A DNA stretch of 64,000 bases from positions 7,113,973-7,177,972 of the forward strand of contig CP137679.1 in assembly GCA_037976565.1 (NCBI GenBank). Direction: 5' to 3'. This DNA is from Mesocentrotus franciscanus. Taxonomy: Eukaryota > Echinodermata > Echinoidea > Camarodonta > Strongylocentrotidae. Position 1 is the stretch's first letter, and each line of letters begins with the position of its first letter. Below, one piece after another: positions 35,301 through 61,179 of the stretch. The notes under the pieces were generated by a model. It was not told the origin of the DNA, searched no databases, and saw only the letters and a program-made list of their open reading frames with translations. The position numbers and the translations under genes were made by a program.

Positions 35301-38300
35301 ATGCTTGAGACAAGAAGAAGTGGAGGCAGGGGGTGTCATCATTGCGCGGAAGTCAGTAACCCCTTGTAAGAGGGAAAATGCTGAATTAAATAAGTGATGA
35401 TGATGATGCATTCAACATGTGCACTCCTTGCTCAGAAAAGGTCTAATGGCTTTATAGTGGCCTTGTAACCAAGAGGTTCAAGGTTCTAAAAGCTCATTAT
35501 CATCACTGACATCATCATCATGTTAAATTCTCCTATAATACTACTATGTTATCCCGTAGCCCCTCCGAGCCATCAGCTTCTCTCTCGGGCATTCACTCTT
35601 GATACTCTCATTCTACCTTCCCAATTCTTCTCCTGTAACAAATAATTTGACTTGAAACTTTGTGTCTTTAAAATAAAATATCCCACCAAAATATTTAACT
35701 ATATTTTCATAAACATTTTAAAGATACTATGTCCCTTTTGCAGCCAACATCAAATTCTGTAGAACTTTGCAGGAATTATGAATATGTCATGTATGTCCTA
35801 TCTGTGAAATTTAAACGTTAGCAGTGTCCTAATATTCAAATTATGCAAGGAAACCCGTTTACTTGCTAGACTTCACTGTCAGACACTATTGAGTGACTGA
35901 CTGGCTTTTTCATCTTTGGTAATAACATACATAAAATGAGCTGTAAAGGGTACATGAGCATTTGTCTACATCAATAACCCACTTCTTGTAATGGCCAAAA
36001 TTAAACTGATTGAATCTTTGCGCAGCATAAAACGTACGACCATTCGGTACAATGGTCTGAAAATCAGACTATTACTTACTGGCTCTATAGCTCCTAAGTC
36101 GATTCGACAACTAATAGTCGTTTTTCCCACTTAAAGACATTTTCAAGCCCTTTTTTTAGGGAAGTTCTAAATTAGTAGTGTCTTTCAAATGCCGTTGGAA
36201 TTTAACCATTTCATTTTTTTGGCCTGCAAATGGGATATAGTACCTTTAACTGTTGAAGAAAACTTAATGATGTTGCATTTCATCAATGAACAACTTATGT
36301 ATCATCTGTTGAGAGGCAGGAGGGTGCGAAGTCTTGAGTTCTAACACATGTGTTAACACCATTTTCAATCTAAACAGATGATATACAAGTTGACATTCAA
36401 GTAACATGAAAAATGGATGGAAAGAGTCTTGACGAGAGCTGGGTATTTTTACCTTTGCATGTCATCCACAGCTGTAGAAGTTCATTGAGGTTAGATGGAT
36501 GTGGTACACCTCTGCGACTGGCATAATTACTACTGATCTGTCCTAGCAGAGCAATGGACCACTTTAAATAGAATAGGAGGGGAGCAAAAGATTAGGAAAT
36601 CATTCTAGAATCCTTCTGTACCAATAGAAGTGCGAACAGTTTTCCTTATTGACCTTGCAAGAGAGGAGCTCTGGGTTTCAAATCATTGTTTGATGGTTAA
36701 ATCTGGCTATTTTATCTGCTATTTCTACTTCAGGAGAAAACAAATAGCTATTTTGCACCCTACCTACAGTAAAATGTTAATATTCTTGGGCGGGATTTGT
36801 TGCCAACAGCACGAAAGGGGTTAAGAAACCCAGACTTTTGTTCATTATAATAGTTGGATTAGGTCAACATTTTCTGAGCATTATGCTTGGCTCAGCAAAA
36901 TGGCTTCAGTCATATTCAGATCACATAAGAGTTTTGTACTTTTAGTAAGCCAATTTATTAATCCAAAATACCTAGCTTTTGTGACATAACATAACCTCTA
37001 TTTCCAATTACAAACACATATATGTTTATCACAATAAATAACAATATCATTAGATTCACCTCCTATTAGGGGCTTTTCATTTCTTGGCAGCTTCCTACTA
37101 TACTTTGATATATACTTCATTATAGAGTCTGTATTATAAAATCAAAATTTAGTTTGTATCAATATGAATGTGATGTCATAGCTTTTTTTTTATTGTTGCA
37201 ATATGCGATAAAAAGAAATTTAAATAAAAAGGAAATCTTACAGCAGAGAGGATGGGAGACCAGGCTGTAGGACTGTCTTCTATCAATTTCTTGAGCACCT
37301 TGTAGATATCTTCTATCAGCTCATCTAGGTGAAGTCCCATGCTTGCTATAAAGGTCAATTGAGAAAAACAGATACAGAAAGAGAGTGAGGGGAAAAAAAG
37401 GGGGGTTGAATTCAATTTCAATAATTATCAACTACATCAGTTAGATTTCCATGGTTCTCATTCCTAATATTGTAGGAACCCATCATCACCCCCAGGCTCA
37501 CGTGTATGCTCCTTGCATGCCTAAAATGAACTGTCTGAGGATTTTGTACTTTTCTCAAACTCAGTTGCATATTTAGCAAATGAGTTTATACCAACAAGTT
37601 TGCAATGACAGGAGGCATATAAATATGTAGGTTCAAAGATTTCAATTAAATGAGTTGCAGTGAATATGAGTTATTCTTATTACTCAAAAAGATATTACTT
37701 TACCCAATCATTTTTATTCTCTATACCGGTAATCAATATTCCTTGTCACAGTTTCATCACAATGTTAAGACGAGGAAAATAAAAATGAAGAGGAAGAGGA
37801 AGAAGAAGAAGAAGAAGAAGGAGAAGGAGAAGGAGAAGGAGAAGGAGAAGGAGAAGAAGAAGAAGAAGAAGAAGGAGAAGAAGAAACATACATGCCCCTT
37901 CTCCTTCCAGCTCATACAGGTACAAGTTGACACTCTCATCAAAGACATGGCAAAGAAAATCCAGGACGGCTGTGCGGGCGGCTGGTAGGGTCTGGAGAAG
38001 ATGGAGGGCGCAACGCGCATGTTCTTCACTAGAGAGCTTCCGTCCATTACGGATGTCGACGCCTTTCACAAATGTGCGAACGTTGAACAGGATCTCCTGC
38101 AGATAAAAGAGAGCAATGAAAATAATAGAAACAATGAAACATAATACACCTAAAACTAAAAGGTTCAACTTTATTTCGAGCAAGGCTATTACTTCCTTTA
38201 AGCCGTTTAGCTCATGAACTCACACCTGTGCTTGATCAAGGAGAGGTCCCAGATGACTAGAAGAATGCAAATGTTGCTCCTGTCTTCAAGAAGGGTGAAT

Positions 38301-40007
38301 GGTGCATGGTGCAAACAGAAGTCCTGGAGCACAGTTTACATCATGGACTATCTCGAAGATCATGACATACTCTCTGATGCCCAACATGGATTAAAAAAAA
38401 AGCGATCTTGTGTCTCGCACCTTCCTCTTGCCGTCCAAGATCTTAACAAGGGCATAGACATAGACAACAGGAATGACTAATACGACATACAAAACTCTAC
38501 CCATGCATGGATAGCTGACTTTCTTTGTACACAGCAGGTAAACCTTGAAGGAACCGTCTCTACCAAGTCGCAAGTGATATCTGGAGTTCCGCAGGGTGGT
38601 GCCATCGGCCCAATGTTATTTCTGCTGTTTATTAATGACCTGCCAGAGTACCTGTCTCGTGACACCACTTCTTCTTCTTCTTCCAAGGAAAGTGCTGCTT
38701 CAAGGCCTTAAAGAGTTCGCACTGTGTGTGCATGTGAGGAGCCTGCATGTGTGAGCCTGTTGGCCAGGATCCTTGGGTTTATATATACAGGGAAAAAATT
38801 AATATTTATTTTTCGGGGGCTACTTTTCAAGCTTGCCTGCATAAAAATAACCTTCTAAAATTTGTTTTGCATTGAACTCTATGCAAATTTACAGGGGCAA
38901 ATTCGCCCTGAGCCCCCGTGTATTTTTTTCACTGATATATACGGGTGCAAGTAAAATCTTTTGATCCTGTGAGAGCAGTTAGGGGTGCATCTTCCCCAGT
39001 GAGGACTTAAATGCCTCAAGGGAGAGTGAGCTGGCTGGATCTACTGGAAGGTTGTTCCATTCCTTGGTAATTCTGGGGAAGAAGGAGTTGATGTAGACAT
39101 TCACTTGGCTGATAGACAGTGTCGCTCTGAAGCGGGATCTGTGACCTCTTAATACAGAAGACTGCCTAGTCTAATAGCTATTGCAACATTCGATCAGAAG
39201 CTTACATTACACAACTCCAGAAAGACATCCAGCGCCCCTACTGTACACCAGCACAGCACCTACATCAATACGAGAATACACACCGACGGTGGCCTGTACT
39301 TATTTATAGCGAAGAAGAAGATCAATACCATGAATACTGTCTGTAGTGCAGTGTAATGATGTAGTGTAGTTGGTAATCTGCATAATTTCATTCTTCTTTC
39401 AGTTATGCAAGTAAGTCTTACGTAAGTAAGTCTGAAGTTTGAAAAATTCTCATTTTCGTCACATTTAAGGTACAAACTTGCAAGTTGTACTGACATGTTC
39501 GTTGATTTTTCTATTTTATGTGTGTACAATGCAGAGTGTGCGTAACCTATGTGTGCAATGCGTCGCCTGTTTAAAGCACGTCATGTCAAAATCTCTGTGG
39601 TGCGACGTAATATTTCGTATTGACTTTGCCATTGAACTTAAGTCGTGCTTAACTTAAGCGCGACTTAAGTAGGCCCTCTCTCACTTAAATTCAAAGCCAC
39701 TTAGCGTATCGGCCAATCAGAGCGCGTAAACTCACTGTACATCGCGGAATGGTAACTACATGTAAAAGTTCTACGTGGACTGTTTAGTGTTTACTTTTTG
39801 TCTTCTAAAATACTGTTAATAATATTAATAGAAATGAATGACAAATTGACAAGTCACAAATCTCTTAAAATTGTATCATTTAATCAAGTATCATCATTAA
39901 CTCAATAACTTATTAAGTCACAAAACATCAAAAGGGAGTCGTTTCCCAGTCAATTCAATTGTTAGGAAAAACCTTGCTTAGCATACCCGTGCTTCCTCCG
40001 AGTCCAT
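20289..40007 (-). CDS. INTS5: Integrator complex subunit 5, about 19 exons, 3' end unresolved
   Basis: INTS5 is a helical-repeat scaffold subunit of the nuclear Integrator complex, which cleaves snRNA and paused nascent transcripts. Exons on the minus strand: 39987-40007 (tentative, MDSEEAR), 37892-38096, 37242-37345, 36453-36561, 34972-35110, 32238-32436, 31685-31799, 30718-30953, 30103-30272, 29461-29569, 28569-28679, 27630-27897, 26966-27084, 25193-25423, 23610-23884, 22912-22982, 22181-22329 and 21017-21089. Every junction keeps phase, giving about 901 residues against 1019 in human. Diagnostic matches: [91 protein letters not shown] further exon from 20335 downward ([16 protein letters not shown]) is plausible, with a possible donor after 20289. 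The human-like PFEV...HRNID tail was not found. Exon 17 has a second copy at 22720-22841. It is divergent from PTGES2. Confidence 0.9.
20664..20832 (-). repeat. tRNA-derived SINE, copy 2
   Basis: It is homologous over its length to 221-390, including the A box TGGCTCAGTGGTAG and a B box GGTTCAAAACC. The body carries the shared segment GTCCTCTCCGAGGGACTTGG. It lies downstream of INTS5 exon 18 within the 3' part of the gene. Confidence 0.75.
22378..22550. mobile_element. Tc1/mariner-like MITE, 173 bp
   Basis: It has inverted ends CAGTGAAACCTG and CAGTCAAACCTG, each flanked by TA. It has no ORF. It sits between the two copies of INTS5 exon 17, about 48 bp upstream of the main exon's acceptor. 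Confidence 0.7.
22720..22841 (-). other. INTS5: Duplicate of INTS5 exon 17, candidate mutually exclusive exon
   Basis: This 122-nt segment matches the 3' 122 nt of INTS5 exon 17 (22181-22329) at all but three positions. It encodes [20 protein letters not shown] onward, where exon 17 has [10 protein letters not shown]. It has its own acceptor (CCCGCAG) and donor (GTACAG). Its length equals exon 17 modulo 3 (122 against 149), so either exon fits between exons 16 and 18. Inclusion of both would shift the frame. It lacks the nine-residue AKPALCYCS segment. Very recent duplication is inferred from the near identity. The weaker donor suggests the 22181-22329 copy is the main one. Confidence 0.7.
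23236..23560. repeat. GA/GGGA microsatellite
   Basis: Long purine run of GAGA, GGGA and GAAA units in the intron between INTS5 exons 15 and 16. It ends about 50 bp from the exon 15 donor. Apparent Ser/Leu or Arg/Glu ORFs here are translations of the repeat. Confidence 0.9.
23961..24973. mobile_element. hAT-like non-autonomous transposon, copy A (1013 bp)
   Basis: The ends are TAGTGCTGTA and its inverse, with an exact 8-bp target duplication CTCTGGAC at 23953-23960 and 24974-24981. Both subterminal regions carry many CCGAAC hexamers, likely transposase-binding arrays. A C+G-rich GCCCGCCCGG block lies near 24797. No transposase. It lies in the intron between INTS5 exons 14 and 15, inverse to copy B. 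Confidence 0.93.
25477..26165. mobile_element. Family E element, copy 2, interrupted and 3'-truncated
   Basis: It starts TTTAAAGGGGAAGTCC and follows the inverse of 17757-18274. It is broken at GGTTTTAA by the 260-bp insert at 25517-25776 and resumes TTAATAGAAGCAG. Homology stops near 26165. It lies in the intron between INTS5 exons 13 and 14. Confidence 0.68.
25517..25776. mobile_element. 260-bp TTAA-inserted MITE (piggyBac-like)
   Basis: It is flanked by TTAA at 25513-25516 and 25777-25780. The ends CTCTTATCCTGCCAT and CTCATATCCTGCCAT are inverse. The empty site GGTTTTAATAGAAGCAG exists in copy 1 (inverse strand near 18235), confirming insertion at TTAA. No ORF. Confidence 0.85.
26244..26376 (-). 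mobile_element. Possible short LTR with adjoining polypurine tract
   Basis: On the minus strand a purine-rich AAGTGGGGAGG precedes TGTGACACGCC. The segment contains AATAAAA and ends GGCA, so TG...CA borders hold. No partner LTR or pol region was found, so this may be a chance resemblance. Confidence 0.35.
28722..29057. repeat. Dispersed repeat family F, copy 2
   Basis: Inverse homologue of 15040-15350. It lies in the intron between INTS5 exons 10 and 11 with no reading frame of interest. A nearly palindromic CCACATATGGGGG / CCCCATATG lies at 28848-28870. Confidence 0.65.
29160..29455. repeat. (ATC)n microsatellite with exon-end copy
   Basis: Imperfect TCATCA array directly 3' (in gene direction) of the INTS5 exon 10 donor at 29460. 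It contains at 29297-29327 a near copy of the exon end plus donor. Confidence 0.9.
32855..34805. mobile_element. DR1-bearing repeat (family C), copy 1, split by hAT copy B
   Basis: One end is near GAAACGCTCTCGACGGTCTC and the other is CTACGCAGGCGAGAC, matching 41461-42033 in inverse orientation. Inside are four ~175-bp tandem units, each with TGACCTTTGACCTTGAC or a variant (33082, 33254, 33424, 33615). AAAAACTTAACC palindromes lie at 33547 and 33738. It lies in the intron between INTS5 exons 5 and 6. Confidence 0.8.
33806..34769. mobile_element. hAT-like non-autonomous transposon, copy B (964 bp)
   Basis: It is the inverse homologue of 23961-24973, with the same TAGTGCTGTA ends and CCGAAC-rich subterminal regions. 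An exact 8-bp duplication CGCCTATG lies at 33798-33805 and 34770-34777. It inserted into the family C repeat; the uninterrupted target is present at 41461-42033. Confidence 0.93.
35210..35330 (+). mobile_element. Non-LTR retrotransposon 3'-end fragment
   Basis: It shares with 48480-48660 a segment AGGAAGACCAAAGAT followed by homologous downstream sequence (GTCATCA, TAACCC, GTAAGAGGGAAAATGCTGA). The frame resembles the GRPK-W-D motif seen near LINE C-termini. It is short and decayed, in the intron between INTS5 exons 4 and 5. Confidence 0.45.
35718..36249. mobile_element. TTAA-flanked non-autonomous element (family D), intact copy
   Basis: The ends are TTAAAGATACTATGTCCC and the inverse TTAAAGGTACTATATCCC with TTAA on both sides. 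It is homologous to 6047-6928 without its insert. It lies in the intron between INTS5 exons 4 and 5. Confidence 0.72.
37790..37885. repeat. (GAA)/(GGA) purine tract at INTS5 exon 2 donor
   Basis: The tract ends at the exon 2 donor (GTATGT at 37891-37886 on the gene strand), so in the pre-mRNA the donor is followed at once by about 95 nt of UUC/UCC pyrimidine tract. Poly-Leu and poly-Lys ORFs here are repeat translations. Confidence 0.9.
38190..38690 (+). pseudogene. LINE reverse transcriptase fragment
   Basis: In shifted frames it encodes [13 protein letters not shown], then [19 protein letters not shown], then [20 protein letters not shown] and [13 protein letters not shown], all reverse transcriptase core motifs. 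Frameshifts, stops and loss of the YADD box region show it is dead. It lies in INTS5 intron 1, antisense to the gene. CR1/Jockey-like assignment is tentative. Confidence 0.8.
38788..38934. mobile_element. 147-bp hAT-like MITE
   Basis: The ends are CAGGGAAAAAATTAATA and the inverse CAGTGAAAAAAATACACG, both leading into GGGGGCT, much like 48195-48807. Flanks are TA-rich, so an 8-bp duplication cannot be told with certainty. It lies in INTS5 intron 1. Confidence 0.55.
38960..39170 (-). pseudogene. LINE C-terminal fragment, opposite strand
   Basis: The minus strand encodes [20 protein letters not shown] and [20 protein letters not shown], the common C-terminal tail of marine non-LTR retrotransposons, ending in a stop. 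It belongs to an element in the opposite orientation from 38190-38690. Confidence 0.7.
39405..39790. repeat. Promoter-proximal repeat family G, copy 1
   Basis: Homologous, same orientation, to 60510-60890. It contains TGACGTAATATTTCG, GGCCAATCAG (CCAAT-like) and a 35-bp near-perfect palindrome at 39636-39670 built on CTTAAGTCG. Its right edge lies about 200 bp inside the INTS5 first intron, next to exon 1. Confidence 0.72.
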
Positions 40008-45645
<5,638 letters not shown>

Positions 45646-48194
45646 CCCCGCCCCCAATTTACATAGATCTATACCATTCTTACATGTGCTCTCAGGAGAT
45701 GGGCAATCCGATAATCCAGGTTACTAATGAATTCAAATATATGCAAATTTATTCCTACTTCCAAATTAAGATTGCTGTTGATGAAAAGGCTTGCATTGGG
45801 CTTGTTTGACATAGTAATAACTAATTAGGTAGATTTTATTGATTGAATGTGGTATTTTCCATAACATCATCTAAAGAAGGCTTGCAAGGTGTGAATAGAG
45901 CCAGAAAGACTTTATCTAGTAGCAATTTACTGGTTAATGCTCTTCATGCCCTTAGTGGATGATATGTCAATTAAATTGATTGGCAGGAAGGGTCGTTACA
46001 ATGATTTGAACACATGAGTAATCTGGTGTTATAAGCTCTTTCTGAAGTGCATATACTATCATGTTATGATAAATTCAGCCTTTATTAGGCCTATACTTCC
46101 CCATCATTCAATGTCATGGGGTTTTCCCATTGGGTCTACATGTAACTGTAATATCAAAGTATTTTAATGGAAATACACTAAATGTACATAAAAATGAATA
46201 ATGTATTTCACTTGGATATCATGAATAGAGGTAGGTTAATCTTGCACACTCAATATCTGATGAAATTATGAAGATAAATATGATTGTGGAATGTGGATCA
46301 TAGTCGGTGGCTTTTGTGATCTTAAATGATTACCTTATTTGACATTAGCTTTCAATAGCAACAATTTTTCAACAAACAGTCATAAAGTGTTTTTCAATAA
46401 TATTTAACAGGCCGTGTAGGTTTTATAATTTATACTGGGTTTATATTTGTGTTTGGTTGGTCAAATTGATACAACATGTCCTGGAAAAGATGTTGAAAAT
46501 GTCTTAGGATTTCAGGCTTTCAGGCTTGCTTAAAAATGCAATGTTATCACTTCAGGTCTTGCAGTTTGATCTCTTGAATCAGTATCTTTATGCTATGAAA
46601 GTATTTGTACACATGTATTTTATCGTCGTTCATCATGTCAATTGCTGCATCACCATTACTTTGGATCATGCAACAATTTTCATTCTTCATTAATTATACA
46701 AAATAATTGTCTCAGATTACAACCAAAACAAAACCCAGTCATATTGAGGAACTTCCTGACTTACACATTTCACAAAACCAAATCAAGTGAAAAATCTTCA
46801 TTGTGTATTTAATTCATTTCAGTTCAAGTCACTTTATGAGAAATGTGTACCCAATCTAATTGGAGACTTCAGTCATAGACTGATACAGAACTTGTGTAGA
46901 TATTTCATTAGAATATGCATCTATGATGGAGTAACATCTTTGATATTGATAGGGACATTTGATATTTTCGAGTGGAAAAAAAGGTGATTTAATTTTTCAC
47001 GAATCTATTAATCTCTGAAAGTTTTGAAAAGCAATTGTTTAGTGTAATAGAGAAATTTCACTCAGGTTTTCTGTTCTGTTAGCAAGTACAGGTTGACCAA
47101 AATGTTTGTAATTATGTAAAAACTGTTTTTTTGGTGAGAAGTTGCATCCCCAAGACCCTAACAGTTTAGAGTGATTTTCATGATAAATAATTCAAGATTT
47201 GTTGTTATTAATTGGGATATCAGAATGATGCTCGAACTAGAATCATAAATAATTTTCAATTTTCGGACTCTGCAGTTCTTGATTTTCTTTGTGAGAAATA
47301 AGTTGTACATAGATCTCGATAATCATCTCCAGCAGTTGTCTAATATGTAGTATACATCTAAAAGAGGTGAACTGTTGGCATTTCACATATCCAACATAGA
47401 GGGAGCTGTGTTAAAGCCAAAGACTAAAATTTATAATCCTATTTTGAAGTAAGGGATTATTTAGATTTTATTCAAAGATGATAGAAATCAGAATAACCAA
47501 AACTGAATAATCTTCCATGGAATACACTTATCTTGTAATTATTCATAAATTTAGGGAGAAAAATTCTTCCTTACCAAAGTGAAAAGTATATACATATGCA
47601 CCAGGAAGATCATTCTTTTTGCTGAAAAGAGACAAGTCTTAGAGATAGACACATTGGAAGTTAATTCTTAGTTAAATTTTGAATACTCTTTGCAGTGTCT
47701 TGCTACAGTGTGTTGAATAAATTGACTTTTTTTCCACATGATTTCTTGTTTCTACTTTTCCTTTTCACAAGTAGTCGACTTATTTTTTGGGGCTGTTCAT
47801 ATGCCCCAGGAAGATCATTCTTTTTGCTGAAAAGAGACATGTAAAAGGATGTACATTCTGGATATATGATATGTTTGTTATTTTTTAATAGATTTAGGCA
47901 GAAATGACTTATACCATTTCACATGGAAGGTGCATTGATATTACCTTTTCTATTCTAATGCACAAAATCAACTCAAATATGTTAGCACTTGTTTTTCGTA
48001 CTGAAATATCAATATAATAGGCTTTTGACCCACATTCATTGCCTCGGCCCAAACTTGGTGCAGTATAAACAGGTTTTGAGAACACTTTTTAAAAAGGCTA
48101 CTGCTCAGTCATCTGTGGCAGGAGAGTTATGAAAAAGATATCATTAGACAGGATATTAGTCTTTGAAATGAAATATAATTCAAGGTAGCACAGG
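45646..48194. other. PTGES2 downstream region
   Basis: It has no second gene. A 42-bp direct repeat with one mismatch occurs at 47593-47634 and 47799-47840 (core CCAGGAAGATCATTC) around the candidate poly(A) signal. Confidence 0.4.
47716..47721 (+). terminator. Candidate PTGES2 polyadenylation signal
   Basis: AATAAA lies in an AT-rich region about 2.1 kb after the PTGES2 stop. The intervening 45646-47715 contains no recognisable gene or classified repeat. Other weaker signals could be used instead. Confidence 0.25.
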
Positions 48195-48807
48195 CAAAGC
48201 TCAAAATACACGGGGGCGACGGGCGATTCGCCCCCGTGAGCTACATAATCACCTCTGTCAGATTGCTCACGAGGGTGAATGCAAAATTAAAATAAATAAT
48301 GGAATTATAAAATAAAGATTATCGTTTCTGTTATAACTTTCACACAATATTGAGTTTCAACTTTCAAACCTTAAACCAATGAAATGGAACTATGTATGGA
48401 AATTAGATTAGGGTGAATCCTCTGAAATCTGGTGATTCTAAAAGACCAGCAAATAATGAACCTAGACCAGTAAATCAATATTGAGAAGAAGAGGAAGACC
48501 AAAGATGTTGTGGAAGGATATAGTAAAGACAAAAGAGAGAATGTAATAAGGTTGCTCTGAATGATGAGGAGGAATGTGCAGAAGAAAGGGAGAGAATGTC
48601 ATCACGGGATGAAAGTCGATAACCCTATGGTAACTTGTAAAGTTGTAAGAGGGAAAATGCTGACGAAATAGCAAAGAATTTAGGAGTATCATGGGTACCA
48701 ATTCAATGGAAATTTGTATTAAAAAAAAGAGCCCCCGTGAGATGGTTCACGGGGGGCTCTTTTTTTGGGGAAGAGCCCCCGTGGACAACAAATTAATTTG
48801 AGCCCTG
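48195..48807. mobile_element. hAT-like element, 613 bp
   Basis: The ends are CAAAGCTCAAAATACACGGG and the inverse CAGGGCTCAAATTAA, with an exact 8-bp target duplication AGCACAGG at 48187-48194 and 48808-48815. A GAGCCCCCGTGA hairpin lies at 48729-48763. Its interior, 48480-48660, holds a LINE-tail-like segment. Intergenic between the PTGES2 and DDX39B 3' ends. Confidence 0.88.
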
Positions 48808-48993
48808 AGCACAGGTCATAACTTTTTAATGGGAATCTGCCAAAGTTGGGTATACATTTTTTTTACACGAACTGTGAGAAATCCCTCAAAAAATGTTTGG
48901 AAACGATTGAGAACTACTGCACATCCCACGACTGAAAAATTATAACAAATGGGGCATCATTTTAAAAACGATTAAACCCACTTTCAAGTGATA

Positions 48994-49450
48994 TTAAAGG
49001 GAAATCCAACCCAAATAGACAACTACTCTAAAAAAAAAATCAAAAAAAATCAGAGAAGCCAACTGATGAATTTTTGAAAGTTGTAATCACAATACGTATG
49101 GGCACTTCAATTTGGCTGAAGCGGTAATGTCAATGTGATGCCGGATTACTTTCCCATCTGTTCCAACATATAAAATGACTAAAATTTAAATTAAAAAAAA
49201 ATTCATTGCTCAGGATGGTCTATTCTTTTTAGAGGACCTATAATAAAATATGCTATCTATAACATATTTTGAGTAGTGCCCCTAGGGAGAAGGAACTTAC
49301 TTGAAAAACAGAAATCAATATTTTTGTACACGGCAAATGGGAGAGTTATCCACGTCCTACGTCACAATCCACTGACCGAACTACCAATTTGAGATTCGCA
49401 TAGACTTGGTGATCTCATATTTGAAATATTCATAACTTCCTTACTACATG
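48994..49450. mobile_element. TTAA-AGGG element (family K/L), copy 1
   Basis: It starts TTAAAGGGAAATCCAACC. It shares GGGAGAGTTATCC, the adjacent ACATCACAATCC-like block and other segments with 59077-59627. The right border is unclear. Confidence 0.5.
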
Positions 49451-50094
49451 CATGCAAATTTTCGCGGCGATCGGCCGTGATCTTAGGGGGTACTTGAAAG
49501 ATCTCAAATACCCCGGCCTCATTAGGGTTAAACATAGCCATGATGTCATGACAAGACTTTTTTGGAGAGGTTTATACCCCTCAAAAAAAGATTGGAAACT
49601 AAAGTATGATCGATTATATCCCTCTTGTCATGGCATAATCATCACTTTGTTTAGTATCATTAGGAAGTACGTTTATTTTCTCTTTAAAATGACACCATAT
49701 TTGGTATGATTTTGCAGCCATGGAAAGAGCAGTACATCAGAATAGTGACAGGGTCCCCCGCCCCAGTCAGGATGGGTTAAAATGAGAAGGTAATTTGAAC
49801 TACCTACGGTACATGTAATTTAATGGATACAGGATCTAAGAAAAAATATTATCATGGTCTTATCAGCATATCAATCCAATGTAGATAATCAAAAAGGTGA
49901 ACAAATAGAAGTTTAAGAGTACAAGCACAGGTATTTTGCTATTCATAATCTAGAATCAAATACATCTGACAAATAGCATAGTGAGCTACACCAAAATTGT
50001 ACATGGGAATGGCGGCTCTTGACATCCAAAACAGAAGCAATGCCACAACGACAAAGTGCAATTCAGACAACAGGTGTAAAAGTTTAAACAATAC

Positions 50095-50100
50095 TTTATT
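50095..50100 (-). terminator. Candidate DDX39B polyadenylation signal
   Basis: TTTATT on the plus strand reads AATAAA on the gene strand, about 1.5 kb past the DDX39B stop. The segment 50101-51594 has no other gene and is presumably 3' UTR. Transcript ends are not visible in DNA, so this is a guess. Confidence 0.3.
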
Positions 50101-51594
50101 ACGAAAATGATCATCTCTTCCTACACATTAAATTAAGCAAATACCCAAAGACACAAATTATAAAACATTCTGTCTGCAGGAGTGATACACATAGTTCTTC
50201 ATGTTGGTTTAAGTTCTTTCTGCAATGACCTTAGATACATCTAATTTACCACGTAAGAGAGTCTGAGATTGATCTTTTATAACACAAAAGGCATACCATG
50301 AAAGCCATAAATGTATAATAAAAACAGACATTAGTAAATAATCTTCCAAGTTCATCATTTCTACATACCGTTACTCCTAATTCTTCTTCATTGAGACTGA
50401 GTGGAAAGCTGAGCTAATTTAAGTGACATAATAAAACACTCCAGTTGTGTCAGAAATAGAACAGGTGCAAGTAGATTTCCTTGTGGCTTCACTTCGTTCA
50501 TGCAGTGTGCAAATGCTAAACAGATATACAACATATACCTCATATACAATGCAAAATATTTTCAAGCTACGGTTGTAGTGTGGTAATAATATCTCCAGAC
50601 ATCAACCTAGCAAAATCATGTTTAAAACTGTTTGCAACATTCACACGTTTTAAGAGGTCGTTGTGTGCTCGTAATAGCTACAGATACCCAACTAGCAAAA
50701 ATAAATGTTTATGAACCATTTTCCAAATTCTCAATTCTTCAGAGGTTGTAGTGCTACAGCAATATTTCAGACATTAAAGTAGAAATAAAAGATGTTTAAA
50801 AATTGTTTTCCAAATTCACAATTTTTTAGAGATTAGAAACTTGTGGCCTAGTGGGAATGTTCTATGTAGAATTCTGTCACTTAATTATTCACATTCTATT
50901 TTACCACGCACCAAATCATGTTCCATTCTAAAAAGATTGTCAAGTACCTGTACACATAAAATATTACATTATTCTTCAGAAAATGCACAGTTCTCATGAC
51001 CTCCTTAGGTTCAACTCGTTAAAACATTTCCTTCATGAAAACACCACAGATAGATATTAGATATTTCTATTTCATTCATAAATTTCAGGTTGCAACATAT
51101 TCTCCATCATATTCTTTGTTTGAACTCAAACATGTTCAAGTTGTAAAGTGGTCGATTAAAAAAAGAATGCATGGATCAGTGAAATACACACATTCAGCTC
51201 AAACATTTACTAGCAGTCAGATGGGGGTATTCTCCTTCTTTCTCCTTTGTAATAATTATGTGACATAGCAAAGTGATCTTAAAACTCTCAGCTTTCAGGC
51301 ACTACCATATGAGACAAAACAATATTACATCAAACAAACTGTACTCCAAAATTACAAAAAAAGAAGAAAAAAAAAAAGAAAAGAAAAAGGAAACAAAAAG
51401 CCCTGCTGGTATCACTACAATTAGTGGAATTTTCATTATTTTACAGATGCAACACCTGACAGGGAAAATACAAATATTTATATACAAAAATACAGAATAG
51501 CACTCATAAAAGATGACCTCCTGTATGCCAGCGTACTACGAGAGAGCCTCCTAAAGGGTGGATGAAGACTTGATCGTCCTCAAAGATGTCGGGC

Positions 51595-61179
<9,585 letters not shown>

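Noticed and set aside
37650..38183. Poly-Lys/Glu and poly-Leu ORFs
   Set aside because: Produced by the GAA/GGA repeat next to INTS5 exon 2; only 37892-38096 is coding.
38190..39170. Twin-primed (5'-inverted) single LINE insertion
   Set aside because: The RT part (+) and C-terminal part (-) point toward each other with the wrong order for a 5' inversion, and a MITE lies between; two separate fragments are simpler.
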